A stretch of DNA of 64,000 nt from the NCBI GenBank assembly GCA_963676165.1, contig OY781043.1, positions 868,001 through 932,000 of the forward strand, written 5' to 3'. Shown here piece after piece: positions 54,221 to 62,741 of this stretch (its first letter is position 1; each line of letters starts with the position of its first letter). This DNA comes from JAQIBY01 sp963676165. Lineage in GTDB: Bacteria; Bacteroidota; Bacteroidia; Bacteroidales; ML635J-15. The translations under genes and the position numbers were made by a program. The notes beneath the pieces are model-generated. The model saw nothing but the letters and a program-made list of their open reading frames with translations. It made no database searches and was not told where the DNA came from.

Positions 54221-56077
54221 TTATTTGTCCTCCAAAGTTTCCTGAAACCTTTCTTTTAATTCAGAGATGTAAAATGGTAAGCCCTGAATCTTATTGTATT
54301 GTTCATATTTGAAATCTGGTAATTGACTTCTTAAGTAAGTTGCAAACTGTCCATTATTCAATTCACATACAATAATTTTCTTGTACTTTCTGAAAATGTC
54401 TGATGTGTTCTTTGGTAATGGCATGATATAGTTAAATTGAGTTAAGCTAATATCATGACCTTCATTACGCATTTCTTTAACTGCAGAATGAAGTGCACCA
54501 TAAGTTCCACCCCAACCAACAACAAGAACATCTCCTCCGTTTTCGCTTCCAAAGACTTCTTGTTCAGGAATATAATTGGCGATACGATTGATTTTTTCCT
54601 GACGTAATTCAGTCATTCTTTCGTGGTTGTAAGGATCATGTGAAACCTCACCGTAAATGTCAGATTTTTCCAATCCACCAACACGATGTCTCAATCCTTT
54701 TTGTCCTGGAATAGCCCATTTTCTGCTTAAGCTTTCAGGATCACGTTTGTATGGCTGATAATCAGGGTCGTTATCTTCTACGTTTGGAGTTTTAATATCT
54801 GGAATTTTATCCATCTCAGGAATTTGCCATAACTCTGTACCGTTTGCCAGGTAACCATCAGTTAATAAGATAACTGGAGTCATATGCTCAACAGCTAAAC
54901 GAGATGCTTCAACAGCATAATTGAAACAGTTTCCTGGAGTTGTTGCAGCAATAACAGGCATTGGGCTTTCCCCATTTCTACCGTATAATGCTTGCATTAA
55001 GTCTGATTGTTCTGGTTTGGTTGGTAATCCAGTTGATGGTCCACCACGTTGAACATTTACAACAACCAATGGTAATTCTGTGATAACAGCAAGTCCTAAC
55101 GCTTCAGATTTCAATGCTAATCCAGGACCAGAAGTACTTGTTGCTGCAAGTTTGCCAGTGAAACTAGCTCCAATTGCAGTCATTACACCTGCAATTTCAT
55201 CCTCTGCTTGGAACGTTTTTACACCTAAATCTTTGCGATTTGATAATTCTTGAAGAATTTCAGTTGCTGGTGTAATAGGATATGAACCTAAGAAAAGTTT
55301 TTTTCCTGCTTTTTCAGCCCCTGCAATTAAACCCCATGCTGTTGCAATATTACCAGTAATTTGGCGGAATTTGCCTTTGCGATTTTTAACCGGATTAATT
55401 TGGAAGGTAGTTGACAATGCTTCAATTGTTTCAGCATAATTGTAACCACCACATAGCACTGCAATGTTAGCATCAGCCAGATGTGGCTTTTTACCAAATT
55501 TACGACGGAGGAAATCTTTACCGTTTTCAATGTCGCGGTTAAACAACCAGAACAGGATTCCCATGACAAATTGATTACGGGTCTTGTCTGCTGTTTTGTT
55601 GTCAATACCTAAGTTGAGCTCTCTGACTGTAGCACGCGATAATTCAGTAATCGGCGCTTTAATCAAATTGTAACCTTGCAGGCTTTCATCCCCTAGTGGG
55701 TCTTCAATATACCCTGCTTTTTTGTAGTGCTTATTGTCAAAATTATCAATATCGATAATAATGGTAGCACCTGGTTTTACCCATTTTAAGTTAGACTTTA
55801 GTGCTGCCGGATTTAATGCGACAAGCACATCAGCGAGGTCCCCTGGAGTCTCAATGTCCTTTTGACCTATTCTTACTTGAAAGCCGGATACTCCGGCGAT
55901 CGTACCTTGTGGCGCTCGGATTTCTGATGGGAAATCCGGGAACGTTGAAAGATCGTTACCTAAAGACGCAGATGCATCAGAAAATTGGCTCCCTGTAAGC
56001 TGCATGCCGTCTCCGGAATCTCCTGCAAACTTAACAACCACATCTTCACGTTCGATTACTTTTCCATTCTTGCTCAT
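54221..56077 (-). CDS. korA: 2-oxoacid:ferredoxin oxidoreductase alpha subunit (gamma-alpha fusion)
   Basis: 618 residues. Residues ~8-190 are the gamma domain (VVKFAGDSGDGMQLTGSQF; FPSEIRAPQGTIAGVSGFQV). Residues ~245-610 are the alpha domain, with the pyrimidine-binding signature GSYPITPATEIL and STSGPGLALKSEALGLA. This fused form is typical of KorA in Bacteroidota. It is the first gene of the korA-korB operon, with a TAATTTTG -7 element upstream. It is probably the route from 2-oxoglutarate to succinyl-CoA. Confidence 0.93.
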   Translation of the reverse strand: MSKNGKVIEREDVVVKFAGDSGDGMQLTGSQFSDASASLGNDLSTFPDFPSEIRAPQGTIAGVSGFQVRIGQKDIETPGDLADVLVALNPAALKSNLKWVKPGATIIIDIDNFDNKHYKKAGYIEDPLGDESLQGYNLIKAPITELSRATVRELNLGIDNKTADKTRNQFVMGILFWLFNRDIENGKDFLRRKFGKKPHLADANIAVLCGGYNYAETIEALSTTFQINPVKNRKGKFRQITGNIATAWGLIAGAEKAGKKLFLGSYPITPATEILQELSNRKDLGVKTFQAEDEIAGVMTAIGASFTGKLAATSTSGPGLALKSEALGLAVITELPLVVVNVQRGGPSTGLPTKPEQSDLMQALYGRNGESPMPVIAATTPGNCFNYAVEASRLAVEHMTPVILLTDGYLANGTELWQIPEMDKIPDIKTPNVEDNDPDYQPYKRDPESLSRKWAIPGQKGLRHRVGGLEKSDIYGEVSHDPYNHERMTELRQEKINRIANYIPEQEVFGSENGGDVLVVGWGGTYGALHSAVKEMRNEGHDISLTQFNYIMPLPKNTSDIFRKYKKIIVCELNNGQFATYLRSQLPDFKYEQYNKIQGLPFYISELKERFQETLEDK

Positions 56078-56116
56078 GATGTATGATAGCGTTTGTTAAA
56101 ACCATATAATTTGCAA

Positions 56117-56144
56117 CAAAATTAAAGACTTTCGTTAATTACAA
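56117..56144 (-). promoter_or_regulatory. probable korAB promoter
   Basis: On the minus strand, TTG (complement 56142-56144), a 17-base spacer and TAATTTTG (complement 56117-56124). The spacer is slightly shorter than usual. Confidence 0.5.
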
Positions 56145-56352
56145 CATAGAAAATATGGAAAATTTTGAAGAAAAAATATTGTTGGTTAATAGCCTGAAAA
56201 TGAGCACCAAAGGTGTGGTATTTTCGGGAAATTAACAAGCTGTTAACAGATAAATATCATGATTTTGGGCTTTTTGTAGTCATAAAAATTCCAGTCTGCA
56301 AAACTTTCTTAACATTTGCTTAAGATATTGTCTGGGAAATTTCACTCCGACG

Positions 56353-56382
56353 AAAAAAAAGACCGAATAGTTTTCGGCCTTT
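56353..56382 (-). terminator. terminator of the 2-Cys peroxiredoxin gene
   Basis: On the minus strand, a ten-pair stem with one G-U pair (56373-56382 with 56358-56367) followed by eight T residues (complement of 56353-56360). Confidence 0.85.
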
Positions 56383-56390
56383 GTAACAAT

Positions 56391-57023
56391 TTAATGTTTA
56401 CTCAAATAGTCTGATACTGATTTTTGACTCTCTTTTAGTGCATCTTCACCTTGATGCCAATCTGCAGGACAAACTTCTCCATTTTCTTCGCAAAATTGAA
56501 GTGCATCAACCAAACGAAGTGCTTCATCTACACTGCGACCTAATGGCATATCATTAATAAGCATATGGCGAACGTTGCCTTCTTTGTCCATAAGGAATAA
56601 TCCACGATAGGCTTGAGGTACACCATCGAATTGAATTTTGCCATTCTCATCATAGTCGTATCCCCCTGCAAGTACTCCATAGTTCTCAGAAATAGTAAGG
56701 GATTGATCTGCAACAATCGGATATTTTACCCCTTCTATTCCTCCATCATTTTTCGATGTGTTTAACCATTTCCAATGTGAAAATGCGGAGTCAACTGAGC
56801 ATCCAACTATTTGTACATTACGAGACTCGAATTCTTTTATCTTATTTTGAAATGCAATAAGTTCTGTGGGACATACAAATGTAAAATCAGCTGGATAGAA
56901 AAAGAAAAGGACATATTTCTCTCCAATGAATTGATTTAAGCTAAAGTTTTCTACGATTTCGCCTCCATTGATTACAGCAGGAGCGCTGAATGAAGGTGCT
57001 TTTTTGCCAATTAAAGTTTCCAT
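56391..57023 (-). CDS. typical 2-Cys peroxiredoxin (AhpC/Prx1 group)
   Basis: 210 residues. Peroxidatic Cys51 in FFYPADFTFVCPTE; resolving Cys185 in NGEVCPADW; an additional Cys75 and Cys178. This is the AhpC/TSA type, which reduces peroxides using a thioredoxin or AhpF-like reductant. No ahpF is adjacent. The start codon lies within a perfect 13-pair hairpin (57022-57054), suggesting translational control. A terminator lies just beyond the stop. It is the second peroxiredoxin in the window and a plausible OxyR target. Confidence 0.93.
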   Translation of the reverse strand: METLIGKKAPSFSAPAVINGGEIVENFSLNQFIGEKYVLFFFYPADFTFVCPTELIAFQNKIKEFESRNVQIVGCSVDSAFSHWKWLNTSKNDGGIEGVKYPIVADQSLTISENYGVLAGGYDYDENGKIQFDGVPQAYRGLFLMDKEGNVRHMLINDMPLGRSVDEALRLVDALQFCEENGEVCPADWHQGEDALKESQKSVSDYLSKH

Positions 57024-57054
57024 AATCTCTGTTTTTTATGCAAACAGAGATTAT
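57022..57054 (-). promoter_or_regulatory. start-codon hairpin of the 2-Cys peroxiredoxin mRNA
   Basis: A perfect inverted repeat: 57022-57034 and 57042-57054 (13 pairs), loop of seven bases. On the mRNA the 3' arm is AAACAGAGAUUAU, whose last AU is the first two bases of the AUG start codon. It could hide the start codon, or be a DNA operator for a dimeric regulator. Confidence 0.7.
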
Positions 57055-57082
57055 AGACTATTGTTTAGTGAAATTTTAATTT

Positions 57083-57748
57083 TTATTCATCTGCAGAGTA
57101 ATTAAACCCTACACGTTTACCAGTTTGAATTTTTGATTTATTAATTCTTTCTTTCATCTGGTTTACAGTCGCTAATTGAATATTCTTAAGTGGTGGAACA
57201 AGCAAATCAAACTTTAATGCATATAAAATGGTTCCATCAACAACCTTTTTAAGTGCTTCGTGTGTAATCTCATTGTCGTCAAAACTAGGGTAGGTGAACC
57301 CTAATTCTTTTTGCCCCTCAATGAAATATTTGTTGTTACGATTGATAAAGATTCTTCCAATGAGATATCCAATATCCTCAGCGCGATTGTATTTGAAACT
57401 GTCTGCCAGGAAATTATAGACATTGATAATTCCAGCATAAGTATTGAGTGGGTCCTCTTTTGAACTTGCAGCTTTCCAAATTTGGTGGTCTGAAGGAAAT
57501 TCAAAAATGTTTGAATGCATATTAAAGATGAGCAAATCCCCTGCAATACGAATCTCTGCTTCAAAAACACCTCTGTCACGGTATTCTAGAAGAATTCGCT
57601 TGTCAGCATTGATAAGATCAGCATTGTAATCGCTAACAATATCTTGAAGGATTGATTTTATGTTTTTAAAGGTTTCTTTAGTGTTGTCATAAACCTTCTG
57701 TTTAACCTGAGATTTCAATAACAGGGTGTTTATTATTTGTTCTTTCAT
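57083..57748 (-). CDS. conserved protein of unknown function downstream of proS
   Basis: 221 residues from the ATG with complement 57746-57748. An upstream start at 57775 would run into proS. It is a soluble mixed alpha/beta protein with no signal peptide and no recognised motif. It begins with a helical ~50-residue segment (QVKQKVYDNTKETFKNIKSI), then strands (VFEAEIRIAGDLLIFNMHSN). It lies ten bases after the proS stop and is probably co-transcribed with it. I do not recognise the family. Confidence 0.6.
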   Translation of the reverse strand: MKEQIINTLLLKSQVKQKVYDNTKETFKNIKSILQDIVSDYNADLINADKRILLEYRDRGVFEAEIRIAGDLLIFNMHSNIFEFPSDHQIWKAASSKEDPLNTYAGIINVYNFLADSFKYNRAEDIGYLIGRIFINRNNKYFIEGQKELGFTYPSFDDNEITHEALKKVVDGTILYALKFDLLVPPLKNIQLATVNQMKERINKSKIQTGKRVGFNYSADE

Positions 57749-57758
57749 GTTGACAAAT

Positions 57759-59231
57759 TTAATAAGCTTTTGCAAATAAAACTCTTTGTTTGGAAGGTTT
57801 GCCTGTCACCATGCATTTACCTTCTTCTTTATTACCTTCAATAGGAATACAACGAATTGTTGCTTTCGTTTCGTTTTTAATTAATTCTTCAGTTTCTTCA
57901 GTTCCGTCCCAATGAGCTAAAATAAATCCGGGTTTCTCTTCAATAATTTTCTTGAACTCATCGTAACTATCAACCATTTGAGTTGTTGTCTCTCTTCTTT
58001 CTTTGGCCTTGTTGAAGATGTTATTCTGGATATCTTTCAATAAGTTTTCAATATAATCAACTAATTCAGCTTCGGCAACAAATGATTTTTCCAAAGTGTC
58101 ACGACGAGCAACTTCGTATTGTCCGCTTTCCAAATCGCGAGGTCCAACAGCAACTCTTATAGGGTAACCTTTAAGTTCGTATTCTGCAAATTTGAATCCT
58201 GGACGTTGTGAGTCGCGTTTGTCAAATTGGACAGTAATTCCTTTTTCTCTAAGTTCAGAAATTAATGGATTAATGCGTTCGGATATTGCTGCGAGTTGTT
58301 CGTCGTTTTTAAAGATCGGAATAAAAACAACTTGGAAAGGTGCAAGTTTTGGAGGTAGGACTAAACCTTGATCGTCAGAGTGGCTCATGATGAGTGCACC
58401 CATTAATCGTGTGGAAACGCCCCAGCTACTTGCCCAAACAAATTCTTCTTTGTTTTCTTTTGTGAGATATTTTACGTCAAATGCTTTGGCAAAATTCTGA
58501 CCTAAAAAGTGAGATGTTCCACTTTGAAGTGCTTTCCCATCTTGCATGAGTGCCTCAATAGTGTATGTCTCTTCAGCTCCGGCAAATCGCTCACTGTCAG
58601 ATTTTGTTCCAATGATTACCGGCATTGCCATCCATTTTTCAGCAAATTCAGCATACACATTAATCATTTGTTTTGTTTCCTCAATTGCCTCTTTTTTTGT
58701 TGCATGAGCAGTATGTCCTTCTTGCCAAAGAAATTCAGCTGTACGTAAAAATAAACGTGTCCGCATTTCCCAGCGTACTACATTTGCCCATTGATTGACA
58801 AGAATAGGTAAATCACGATAGGATTGAATCCAGTTCTTGTATGTGTTCCAAATGATAGTTTCAGAAGTTGGACGAACAATGAGTTCTTCTTCCAATTTTG
58901 CATCCGGATCCACAATAATATTATTACCTTCTGTGTTTTTTAGTCTGTAATGAGTAACAACGGCACACTCTTTGGCAAAACCATCAACATGGCTTGCTTC
59001 TTTGCTGAAGAATGATTTTGGAATAAAAAGCGGAAAATATGCATTCATGTGCCCGGTTTCTTTGAACATTTTGTCCAATTGTGCTTGCATTCTTTCCCAG
59101 ATTGCGTATCCATATGGTTTGATAACCATTGATCCGCGAACAGCAGAATTCTCTGCTAAGTCAGCTTTTACAACGAGTTCGTTGTACCATTGTGAGTAGT
59201 TTTCACTGCGTTTTGTCAATCCTTTAGACAT
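57759..59231 (-). CDS. proS: prolyl-tRNA synthetase, archaeal/eukaryotic type
   Basis: A 490-residue class II synthetase that charges tRNA-Pro. It is the short form without the bacterial editing insertion. Motif 2 region: RWEMRTRLFLRTAEFLWQEG. Motif 3 region: WGVSTRLMGALIMSHSDDQG. The anticodon-binding domain lies at about 285-385 and a C-terminal zinc-domain-like extension follows (~400-490). The archaeal type is the usual form in Bacteroidota. It is divergent from the Tyr/Ser-rich lipoprotein gene. A possible -7 element TAGTTTTG lies on the minus strand (complement 59282-59289). Confidence 0.95.
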   Translation of the reverse strand: MSKGLTKRSENYSQWYNELVVKADLAENSAVRGSMVIKPYGYAIWERMQAQLDKMFKETGHMNAYFPLFIPKSFFSKEASHVDGFAKECAVVTHYRLKNTEGNNIIVDPDAKLEEELIVRPTSETIIWNTYKNWIQSYRDLPILVNQWANVVRWEMRTRLFLRTAEFLWQEGHTAHATKKEAIEETKQMINVYAEFAEKWMAMPVIIGTKSDSERFAGAEETYTIEALMQDGKALQSGTSHFLGQNFAKAFDVKYLTKENKEEFVWASSWGVSTRLMGALIMSHSDDQGLVLPPKLAPFQVVFIPIFKNDEQLAAISERINPLISELREKGITVQFDKRDSQRPGFKFAEYELKGYPIRVAVGPRDLESGQYEVARRDTLEKSFVAEAELVDYIENLLKDIQNNIFNKAKERRETTTQMVDSYDEFKKIIEEKPGFILAHWDGTEETEELIKNETKATIRCIPIEGNKEEGKCMVTGKPSKQRVLFAKAY

Positions 59232-59307
59232 AGTATTTATGGTATGAAATTTGCACTAAAACAATTCAATTAATGATTTGTCAAAACTATAAAATAAAGA
59301 TTATACC

Positions 59308-60810
59308 ATGAAACATTTTATGCTAATATCACTCGGAATTATTCTCTTGGCTTCAGGATGCACTACCAGTGTGTATCTCGGAGAAGGTTATGGTTATGAC
59401 GATGTGTACTATTCTCCTGATAAGGAAATCGTTGCAGAGTCCGGTAATAATGATGCATCAGGCATTACTTCTTCAGATTATGAAGATCCTCAGGCAAGCC
59501 AAGAGTACTATTCAGATGATGAATACTATGCTGATGGAGAGTATTATTCTGATGACGAATATTATTACGATGAAGATACTGCGTATTATTATGGTGAAGG
59601 AAATTATTACGAGAATAATTATTATTACGGTGATACTTATTCTTATTCCGATCGTTTAAGACGTTTCCATAATTCATATTACTACGATTCATATTATTAT
59701 GATTCCTATTATCTTGGTTTTGGCTTTAGCTGGTATGATCCATGGTATGGTTATAACAATTGGTATAATCCATGGGTAAGACCTTGGTATGGTTATAATA
59801 GTTGGTATTCTCCGTATTATAATCCATATTATTATGGTTACAATAATTATTGGAATGGTTACTGGAATGGTTATTATGCCGGAGGTGGCGGATATGCTGG
59901 TGACTACTGGGGTGATGATGATGTAGATAATGGAAATACTTACGTTGGTCATAGGGGATCAGTCGGTGGTGATGGAACAAATGTAAGCGGAAATCGTCAA
60001 CCTGGAAACACTGTGACAGGTGGTAAGAATAACGCTGCAATTGCAAAAGAGGATGTGCGTGATTCCAATAATAGTATACCAGCTGCTGGTCGTGTTGATG
60101 GGAAAGAAAATATTTTATCAGTTGATGGACGTGAAGATGTCAATATAAGACCAGAAACAGGAAAAACACCTACCTCAGGAAGAGAGTCTGTTTCAAGTGT
60201 GGAAAGAATTCCAACATCGGCGGGTCGTGAATCTGCAAGTTCTTCTGTGAATAGAAAACCTACTAATTCTGGAATCTCTGCAAGTAGAGAGAGACCTCAG
60301 GTTGATCCTTCTGCAAAGAAACCAAATTCAAATGTGTCTAATTCAGGTAGAACGAATGTAGATACACGTAAACCTAGATATTATCAGAGACCACAGAACA
60401 ATACTGGTACAAGGTATAATAATAATCGTTCTTATACTCGACCAAGTGGTAGTTCTTCCTCTTCAAGTTCTCGTTATAATTCCGGTTCTTCTCGTTCAAC
60501 GAACAGAAGTTCTGGTTACAGCAGACCTTCATCAGCACGAAGTAGTTCATCTTCTTCATATTCAAGACCATCGTCTTCAGGTAATAGCTCATCTTATTCA
60601 AGACCATCGTCTTCACGAAGCAGTGGGTCAAGTTATAGCCGTCCTTCTAGTAGCTCTTCTAGTCGTTCTTCAGGAAGTTCTTATAGAAGTTCATCAAGTA
60701 GTCGCTCGTCAGGTAGTAGCTATAGTGGTTCTTCATCACGTTCTTCAGGAAGTAGTTCAAGAAGTAGTGGAAGTTCTTCATCAAGCAGAAGTTCTGGTGG
60801 TAGACGATAA
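59308..60810 (+). CDS. low-complexity Tyr/Ser-rich lipoprotein
   Basis: 500 residues with a lipobox (LASGCTT, Cys18). Residues ~55-200 are extremely Tyr/Asp- then Tyr/Trp/Asn-rich (DDEYYADGEYY, WYDPWYGYNNWY). Residues ~215-360 are Gly/Asn/Ser-rich spacer. Residues ~360-500 consist almost wholly of Ser, Arg, Gly and Tyr with repeated SSSYSRPSSS-like units. Nothing catalytic is visible. Such composition suggests a disordered, adhesive or silk-like surface tail. Related prolipoproteins occur next to outer-membrane barrel genes in Bacteroidota. It is followed 25 bases later by a barrel gene. Confidence 0.7.
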   Translation: MKHFMLISLGIILLASGCTTSVYLGEGYGYDDVYYSPDKEIVAESGNNDASGITSSDYEDPQASQEYYSDDEYYADGEYYSDDEYYYDEDTAYYYGEGNYYENNYYYGDTYSYSDRLRRFHNSYYYDSYYYDSYYLGFGFSWYDPWYGYNNWYNPWVRPWYGYNSWYSPYYNPYYYGYNNYWNGYWNGYYAGGGGYAGDYWGDDDVDNGNTYVGHRGSVGGDGTNVSGNRQPGNTVTGGKNNAAIAKEDVRDSNNSIPAAGRVDGKENILSVDGREDVNIRPETGKTPTSGRESVSSVERIPTSAGRESASSSVNRKPTNSGISASRERPQVDPSAKKPNSNVSNSGRTNVDTRKPRYYQRPQNNTGTRYNNNRSYTRPSGSSSSSSSRYNSGSSRSTNRSSGYSRPSSARSSSSSSYSRPSSSGNSSSYSRPSSSRSSGSSYSRPSSSSSSRSSGSSYRSSSSSRSSGSSYSGSSSRSSGSSSRSSGSSSSSRSSGGRR

Positions 60811-60835
60811 ATGTTAAACTAAAATGTTAGAAACA

Positions 60836-62284
60836 ATGAAACGATATAGCTTATTTCTTATTCTGTTTGTGTTTACTGTATTATCGGTGCGGGGGCAAAA
60901 TCAGGTGGATGCTTTAAGGTATTCTATGCTTGATGGAACCGGAACAGCACGCTTTACAGGTATGGGTGGCGCATTCAGTAGTCTGGGTGGAGACTTTTCA
61001 TCTATTAGTGTTAACCCTGCTGGACTAGGAGTGTACCGAAGTTCAGAATTTACATTTACACCTTCCATTGTATATACTGGGATGGATGCCAAATACTTAA
61101 GCAATACGGAATCAGACTTCAATTACAACGTGAATATGGGTAACATTGGTTACGTAGGAACAGTTCTTATTGATGAAGATGATTATGCTTTGAAGAGTTT
61201 GAGCTTTGGTTTTGGATATAACAATCTGAATAATTTTAATGAGGTAATTGAAATTGAAGGTGAAAACACTGTGAATTCAATGACTGATCATTTTGCAAGC
61301 CGAGCGAATGGATTAGAATCTTCAGGTTTTGATCAGTTTTATTTAGGTCCTGCATGGGAAACCTATTTGTTTGATCCTGTATTGGGAGAAGAAAATGCAT
61401 ATGTGAGTATGTACGATTCAAGAGGTCAGATACAACGAATGGACATAAATCGTTCTGGTCATATGGGAGAATATGTTTTCTCAATGGGGATGAATTTTAA
61501 CCATGAATTGTATGTCGGAGCAAGTTTTGGTATCCAAAATGTTAGATTTGAACAAAATATATTTTATTCGGAAACTGATCCGGATGATTTAATTACAGAC
61601 TTCAATTCATTTGATTACAATGAGAGCCTTGATGCCGATGGTACTGGTTATAACTTTAAGATTGGAGTGATTTATCGTCCCGTTGATTGGATGAGGGTTT
61701 CTGCAGCAGTACATACTCCTACATTTTATAATATGTACGAAGAATATAGTACGGATTTCTCATCTAGCTTCACCGATACAAGTTACAATTGGCCGTCTCC
61801 TTCAGGATATTTTGATTATAGCTTAGTTTCTCCTTTCCGTGCAGTAGGTGGAATGTCTTTTATTATTGCTAAGCAAGGTATCATAAGTATGGATTATGAA
61901 TTTCTGGATTATGGAATAGCAAAATTGCGCTCAGATAGTTATTCGTTCAATAATGAAAACGATGCAATACAGGATGTTTTTGTTGCTTCTCATAATTTTA
62001 AACTTGGTGCAGAGTATAAACTTGGTTTGTTAGCATTGAGAGCTGGTTATGCATATTCAACGAATCCGTATGCAAGTGGTCACCTGAATTCAGGAAATGA
62101 TATTATGAAGTTTTCTGGTGGTTTTGGTTTCCGTACGCGTGGTTTCTTTTTCGATATGGCTTATGTGTATCAAAATATTGAAAGTGATTATTTATTGTAT
62201 GAAGGTTATGGATTGGATTCACCTGTTGCCAATCTTAATCGTATGAGACATTCTGTGTTGGCAACCATTGGCTTTAGGTTTTAA
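60836..62284 (+). CDS. FadL/OmpP1-family outer-membrane barrel protein
   Basis: 482 residues from ATG 60836 (60824 is possible, adding four residues). Signal peptide FLILFVFTVLSVRGQ. The N-terminal segment TARFTGMGGAFSSLGGDFSSISVNPAGLGVYR is typical of the FadL-like group often labelled hemin receptor or OmpP1 in Bacteroidota. The rest is a long beta barrel ending HSVLATIGFRF. The relatives transport hydrophobic compounds across the outer membrane. It probably shares an operon with the preceding lipoprotein gene. Confidence 0.8.
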   Translation: MKRYSLFLILFVFTVLSVRGQNQVDALRYSMLDGTGTARFTGMGGAFSSLGGDFSSISVNPAGLGVYRSSEFTFTPSIVYTGMDAKYLSNTESDFNYNVNMGNIGYVGTVLIDEDDYALKSLSFGFGYNNLNNFNEVIEIEGENTVNSMTDHFASRANGLESSGFDQFYLGPAWETYLFDPVLGEENAYVSMYDSRGQIQRMDINRSGHMGEYVFSMGMNFNHELYVGASFGIQNVRFEQNIFYSETDPDDLITDFNSFDYNESLDADGTGYNFKIGVIYRPVDWMRVSAAVHTPTFYNMYEEYSTDFSSSFTDTSYNWPSPSGYFDYSLVSPFRAVGGMSFIIAKQGIISMDYEFLDYGIAKLRSDSYSFNNENDAIQDVFVASHNFKLGAEYKLGLLALRAGYAYSTNPYASGHLNSGNDIMKFSGGFGFRTRGFFFDMAYVYQNIESDYLLYEGYGLDSPVANLNRMRHSVLATIGFRF

Positions 62285-62316
62285 TATGTAATATTTTATC
62301 AACACATTGTGTCATG

Positions 62317-62345
62317 AAGCTCGGGGTTTTCTTCGGGCTTTTTTT
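62317..62345 (+). terminator. terminator of the FadL-like gene
   Basis: A seven-pair stem with one wobble (62317-62323 with 62334-62340) followed by a T run to 62345. Confidence 0.75.
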
Positions 62346-62381
62346 ATGGTTGAATTTGTAAGTCGTTGGTATAAAAATAAA

Positions 62382-62410
62382 TGCAGCGAAGATTCTCTGT
62401 CTTCGCTGCA
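62382..62410. other. perfect hairpin in the spacer before the arginine deiminase gene
   Basis: An 11-pair perfect stem (62382-62392 with 62400-62410) with a seven-base loop. The T-rich flank is on the minus-strand side (TTTATTTTTAT), so it would end a minus-strand transcript. No minus-strand gene is visible upstream of it. The remaining spacer to 62711 is T-rich, with nothing else recognised. Confidence 0.6.
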
Positions 62411-62711
62411 ATAAAGTTAACATACATCGCACCAATTAACTTCACAGTTTTTTTACATAGACGTAATGTTGACATCGGGAGTTGTCTATTTTTTCAAGTT
62501 TTTCTTAAAAATTCAGTTTCTGTTTTTAAACATTCTTTGTTTTTAAGTTGATTCTGTAAAGTGTATAAGTGTTCGTTATTTGTTGTGATTTAGTGCTTTA
62601 TGCTGTATTGCTACTTGTGTCTTTAAATGTGTTTTTTGCCTGGCTTAAACTTTTTGAAAATTCCTGATAATATTCATTATTCACTTGGTTTTTCTTCTCG
62701 TGAATAAATTG

Positions 62712-62719
62712 TACTTTTG
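62712..62719 (+). promoter_or_regulatory. -7 element before the arginine deiminase gene
   Basis: TACTTTTG matches TAnnTTTG. The nearest upstream TTG (62685-62687) is 24 bases away, slightly too far, so only the -7 element is claimed. Confidence 0.5.
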
Positions 62720-62741
62720 CAGCTCGAAAAATGCGATGCTT

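Larger units (their letters stand above)
56078..56390. other. spacer between korA and the peroxiredoxin gene
   Basis: 313 bases holding the korA promoter on one side and the peroxiredoxin terminator on the other. No gene was seen in the remaining sequence. Confidence 0.6.

Noticed and set aside
59465..60817. Long overlapping frames within the Tyr/Ser-rich gene
   Set aside because: They arise from the low-complexity codon repeats. Only the frame with a lipoprotein signal peptide is credible.
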